Positions 60,736 through 64,000 of a DNA stretch of 64,000 bases are shown one piece after another; within the stretch, counting starts at the first letter, position 1, and the number at the start of each line of letters is the position of its first letter. The notes under the pieces are model-generated. The model was given only the letters and a program-made list of their open reading frames with translations. It was not told the DNA's origin and searched no databases. Source of the stretch: Brevibacterium sp. XM4083 (lineage in GTDB: Bacteria; Actinomycetota; Actinomycetes; Actinomycetales; Brevibacteriaceae); contig NZ_VFYR02000001.1 of the NCBI RefSeq assembly GCF_006489205.2, forward strand, positions 124,001-188,000. The letters run 5' to 3'. Position numbers and translations under genes: made by a program.

Positions 60736-60786
60736 ACATGTCCCTTGACATGCTTTGGGAATACATGTGACTATACATATACATGT
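60736..60786. promoter_or_regulatory. Cluster of ACATGT boxes between the MarR and acidic-protein genes
   Basis: ACATGT or near matches start at 60736, 60748, 60763, 60775 and 60781. The first four form two pairs with the same 12-base spacing (60736/60748 and 60763/60775). Row 60721-60780 is only 40% G+C. Consistent with a MarR operator that shuts both divergent promoters (TTGACA at 60745 for the plus strand). Confidence 0.65.
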
Positions 60787-60810
60787 CAGATAACAAGTAA
60801 AGGAGATGAC

Positions 60811-61854
60811 ATGTCCACCCCACACAACTTTGACAATGACAATGACCGTGACGACCGCCGTGAGACCGAGGGCACCGAGGCGGCAGGCACCGCCCGTGAC
60901 GACCGACGCGACACCGACAGCACCGAGGCGGCACGCACACGCCGCGCGCGTGGTGAGGCCGACACCTCGGGGGCCAATGCCGCCGAGCCAGGTGAGGCCG
61001 ACTCGTCCGAAGCGGACGCCGCCGAGCCCGGTGAGGCGAACGTCGTCGACGGTACGAACGTCGACGCGGTTGATCGGCCCATCGACCACGAGGTGAGCGA
61101 CGAGGTGCCGCAGCTCGCCGATCTTCTTCGACAGGTCGGCAGAACCCTGCGGCGGGATTTCTTCTCGGCGATGGACGACGCCGACATCGATCCGCGCGAC
61201 GTTGCGGATCTGCGGAGACGGGCGCGGCGCAATCGGCGCACCGACGACATCGTGGCCGGTGATCCCTGGCTCGATGATGCCGCGGAGTCCGAGTCCGCCG
61301 CTGAGGCCACACGCGAAGCCGAGATCCGTGCCCAGGTCCGCGCGCTGCGTGACCGTGTCAACGCGCGCGTCGAGGAGGTCCTCAGTGATGAGGAGGTCGC
61401 GGCCATGATCGCGACGCTGACGAAGATCGTCGACGAACTCCGCCCCGACGAGGAGGACATCCGCGAGGTCCGCGACCGCATGCGCGAATTCGCCCGCCGT
61501 CGCGGCTTCGACTCCTCGCGCGGCTTCGATCCCTCGCGCGGCTTCGATCCCTCACGGGGTTTCGGGCCGAGTCGGGGCTTCGGCGGCCACGGGCGGCGCA
61601 GCCGTGGTGGGCGCGACGGTTTCGGGCCCGGCGCCGACCGCAGCCGTCCGGGTGACCGTGGCGGAGCGCGCGGACGCGGAGGCTCCGACTCGGGGTGCGG
61701 CCCCGACGTCGACTGGGACCCCCGCGAGTTCTTCGCACAGTTCGTCCGCGGCGCGCGCGGCGAGCGCGGCCGAGGACGCGACGGTGCCTACGAACGGGGC
61801 TTCGCCGACGGGTTCGAGAAGGGCTTCGAAGCCGGCAAGCGTCGCGACGACTGA
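60811..61854 (+). CDS. Acidic protein with Arg-Gly-Phe hexapeptide repeats, partner of the MarR gene
   Basis: 347 residues, no family recognised. Residues 1-100 are an acidic Asp/Glu/Thr/Ala-rich disordered region; about 105-225 is helical with many Arg and Glu (ADLLRQVGRTLRRDFFSAMD, MIATLTKIVDELRPDEED); residues 229-260 contain five hexapeptides of the form RGFxxS; the rest is Arg/Gly-rich and ends in a GF-x-x-G repeat (RGFADGFEKGFEAGKR). AAGGAGATGAC precedes the ATG. It is divergent from the MarR gene and probably controlled by it. Confidence 0.78.
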   Translation: MSTPHNFDNDNDRDDRRETEGTEAAGTARDDRRDTDSTEAARTRRARGEADTSGANAAEPGEADSSEADAAEPGEANVVDGTNVDAVDRPIDHEVSDEVPQLADLLRQVGRTLRRDFFSAMDDADIDPRDVADLRRRARRNRRTDDIVAGDPWLDDAAESESAAEATREAEIRAQVRALRDRVNARVEEVLSDEEVAAMIATLTKIVDELRPDEEDIREVRDRMREFARRRGFDSSRGFDPSRGFDPSRGFGPSRGFGGHGRRSRGGRDGFGPGADRSRPGDRGGARGRGGSDSGCGPDVDWDPREFFAQFVRGARGERGRGRDGAYERGFADGFEKGFEAGKRRDD

Positions 61855-61876
61855 CCTCGCTCAGACCGGCCCGGCG

Positions 61877-62030
61877 GTCTGCGGAAGCTCCACGGCGATT
61901 GTGCGCCATGTCGAGGGTGATATCTGCGCGATTCTCACCCTCGATGTGGCGCACAATCTGAACCGCCGCCCTCAACGCGGCGCAGATTCCCGGCCGCCGC
62001 CCTCAACCTGGCGCACAATCGAGCCGCCGC
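61877..62030. repeat. 154-bp palindrome-plus-direct-repeat element, copy B
   Basis: The palindrome 61897-61958 (62 bp) has 26-base arms matching at 23 positions (GATTGTGCGCCA...). It is followed by two further right-arm-like units starting CCCTC at 61969 and 62000 (exact 31-base period from the first at 61938). It is colinear with copy A at 43387-43540. Located between convergent genes. The rest of the 317-bp gap is filled by the next repeat entry. Confidence 0.85.
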
Positions 62031-62085
62031 GCTGCATCATGGCCTCGACCTCGACGAGCAGGCCCATGCCCTCCACCGGGCGCAC

Positions 62086-62171
62086 CCCGCCACTACCGGC
62101 AGCCCCGGCGCACTCGAAAAACCCGGCGCGCTCGATCAGCCCCGCCACCACCGGCAGCCCGGCGCGCTCGA

Positions 62172-62176
<5 letters not shown>
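62086..62176. repeat. Degenerate duplication covering the stop codon of the acyl-CoA synthetase gene
   Basis: CGGCGCGCTCGATCAGC occurs at 62124-62140 and 62160-62176, with a shorter form at 62106. CCCGCCACYACCGGCAGCC occurs at 62086 and 62141. The 62160 copy contains the synthetase stop codon (62172-62174). Confidence 0.65.

Positions 62177-64000
<1,824 letters not shown>

Overview
The window is high-GC DNA (about 70% G+C in most coding rows I counted) with dense, often 4-base-overlapping genes, many GTG starts and many apparently leaderless promoters (TANNNT 5-8 bases before the start codon). Gene content (a fused MrpAB antiporter, ProVWX with CBS domains, an LPXTG-anchored aminopeptidase, SmtB-type and MerR/MarR/MocR regulators, PCuAC plus DyP peroxidase) fits an actinobacterium of the Micrococcales. 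Brevibacterium is my best guess, from general resemblance only. I see no rRNA, tRNA, CRISPR array, transposase or prophage.

Layout. 1-10193: a nine-gene overlapping run encoding an Mrp cation/H+ antiporter (mrpA-B fusion, C, D, E, F, G), an OmpR-type response regulator, a histidine kinase with a very long Gln/Gly/Pro-rich tail, and a lipoprotein. 10320-17935: an amino-sugar locus (divergent MFS sugar porter; SIS isomerase/deaminase, ROK kinase, PfkB kinase, class II aldolase, DeoR regulator, NagA deacetylase) that on paper takes N-acetylgalactosamine or N-acetylglucosamine to triose phosphates. 17982-22328: an isochorismatase-like protein without the catalytic Cys, a copper/haem-linked group (Met/His-rich membrane protein, PCuAC, Tat-exported DyP peroxidase) and Ogt. 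22574-25765: glycine betaine ABC importer proXWV. 26225-30254: aroD, small membrane proteins, an aminodeoxychorismate lyase-like enzyme and a ferritin-like/VIT iron transporter. 30603-36979: LPXTG-anchored M28 aminopeptidase, DUF3817 protein, flotillin, CDF metal exporter.

37077-40941: a tartrate/D-malate-type dehydrogenase, a LysR regulator and an SLC13-type dicarboxylate transporter share an operator-like sequence. 41061-49503: enolase-superfamily racemase, FkbM methyltransferase, M20 peptidase, GCS2-type ligase, cupin, AhpD-like protein, aminotransferase and an SmtB-type Zn sensor. 49621-54831: an EamA exporter and a MocR regulator whose start codons overlap head to head, a methyltransferase cassette flanked by 35-bp direct repeats, an orphan siderophore-type binding lipoprotein and a lysozyme-like protein. 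54928-57844: a GyrI-like protein divergent from a HEAT-repeat protein and a MerR regulator with a HEAT-like C-terminus. 57998-64000: LssY_C membrane protein, SRPBCC protein, a MarR regulator and a divergent acidic protein that both carry Phe-Gly hexapeptide repeats, and a truncated prpE-like acyl-CoA synthetase.

The least explained signals are: (i) intergenic palindromes of about 60 bp, three of them exactly 62 bp and followed by about 31-base direct repeats, including two colinear 154-bp copies; (ii) the repeat-flanked methyltransferase cassette; (iii) the MarR/acidic-protein pair with matching hexapeptide repeats; (iv) the MerR-HEAT/HEAT/GyrI module; (v) short duplications of stop-codon regions just past four genes. 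All functional calls rest on reading motifs by eye; no database search was run.
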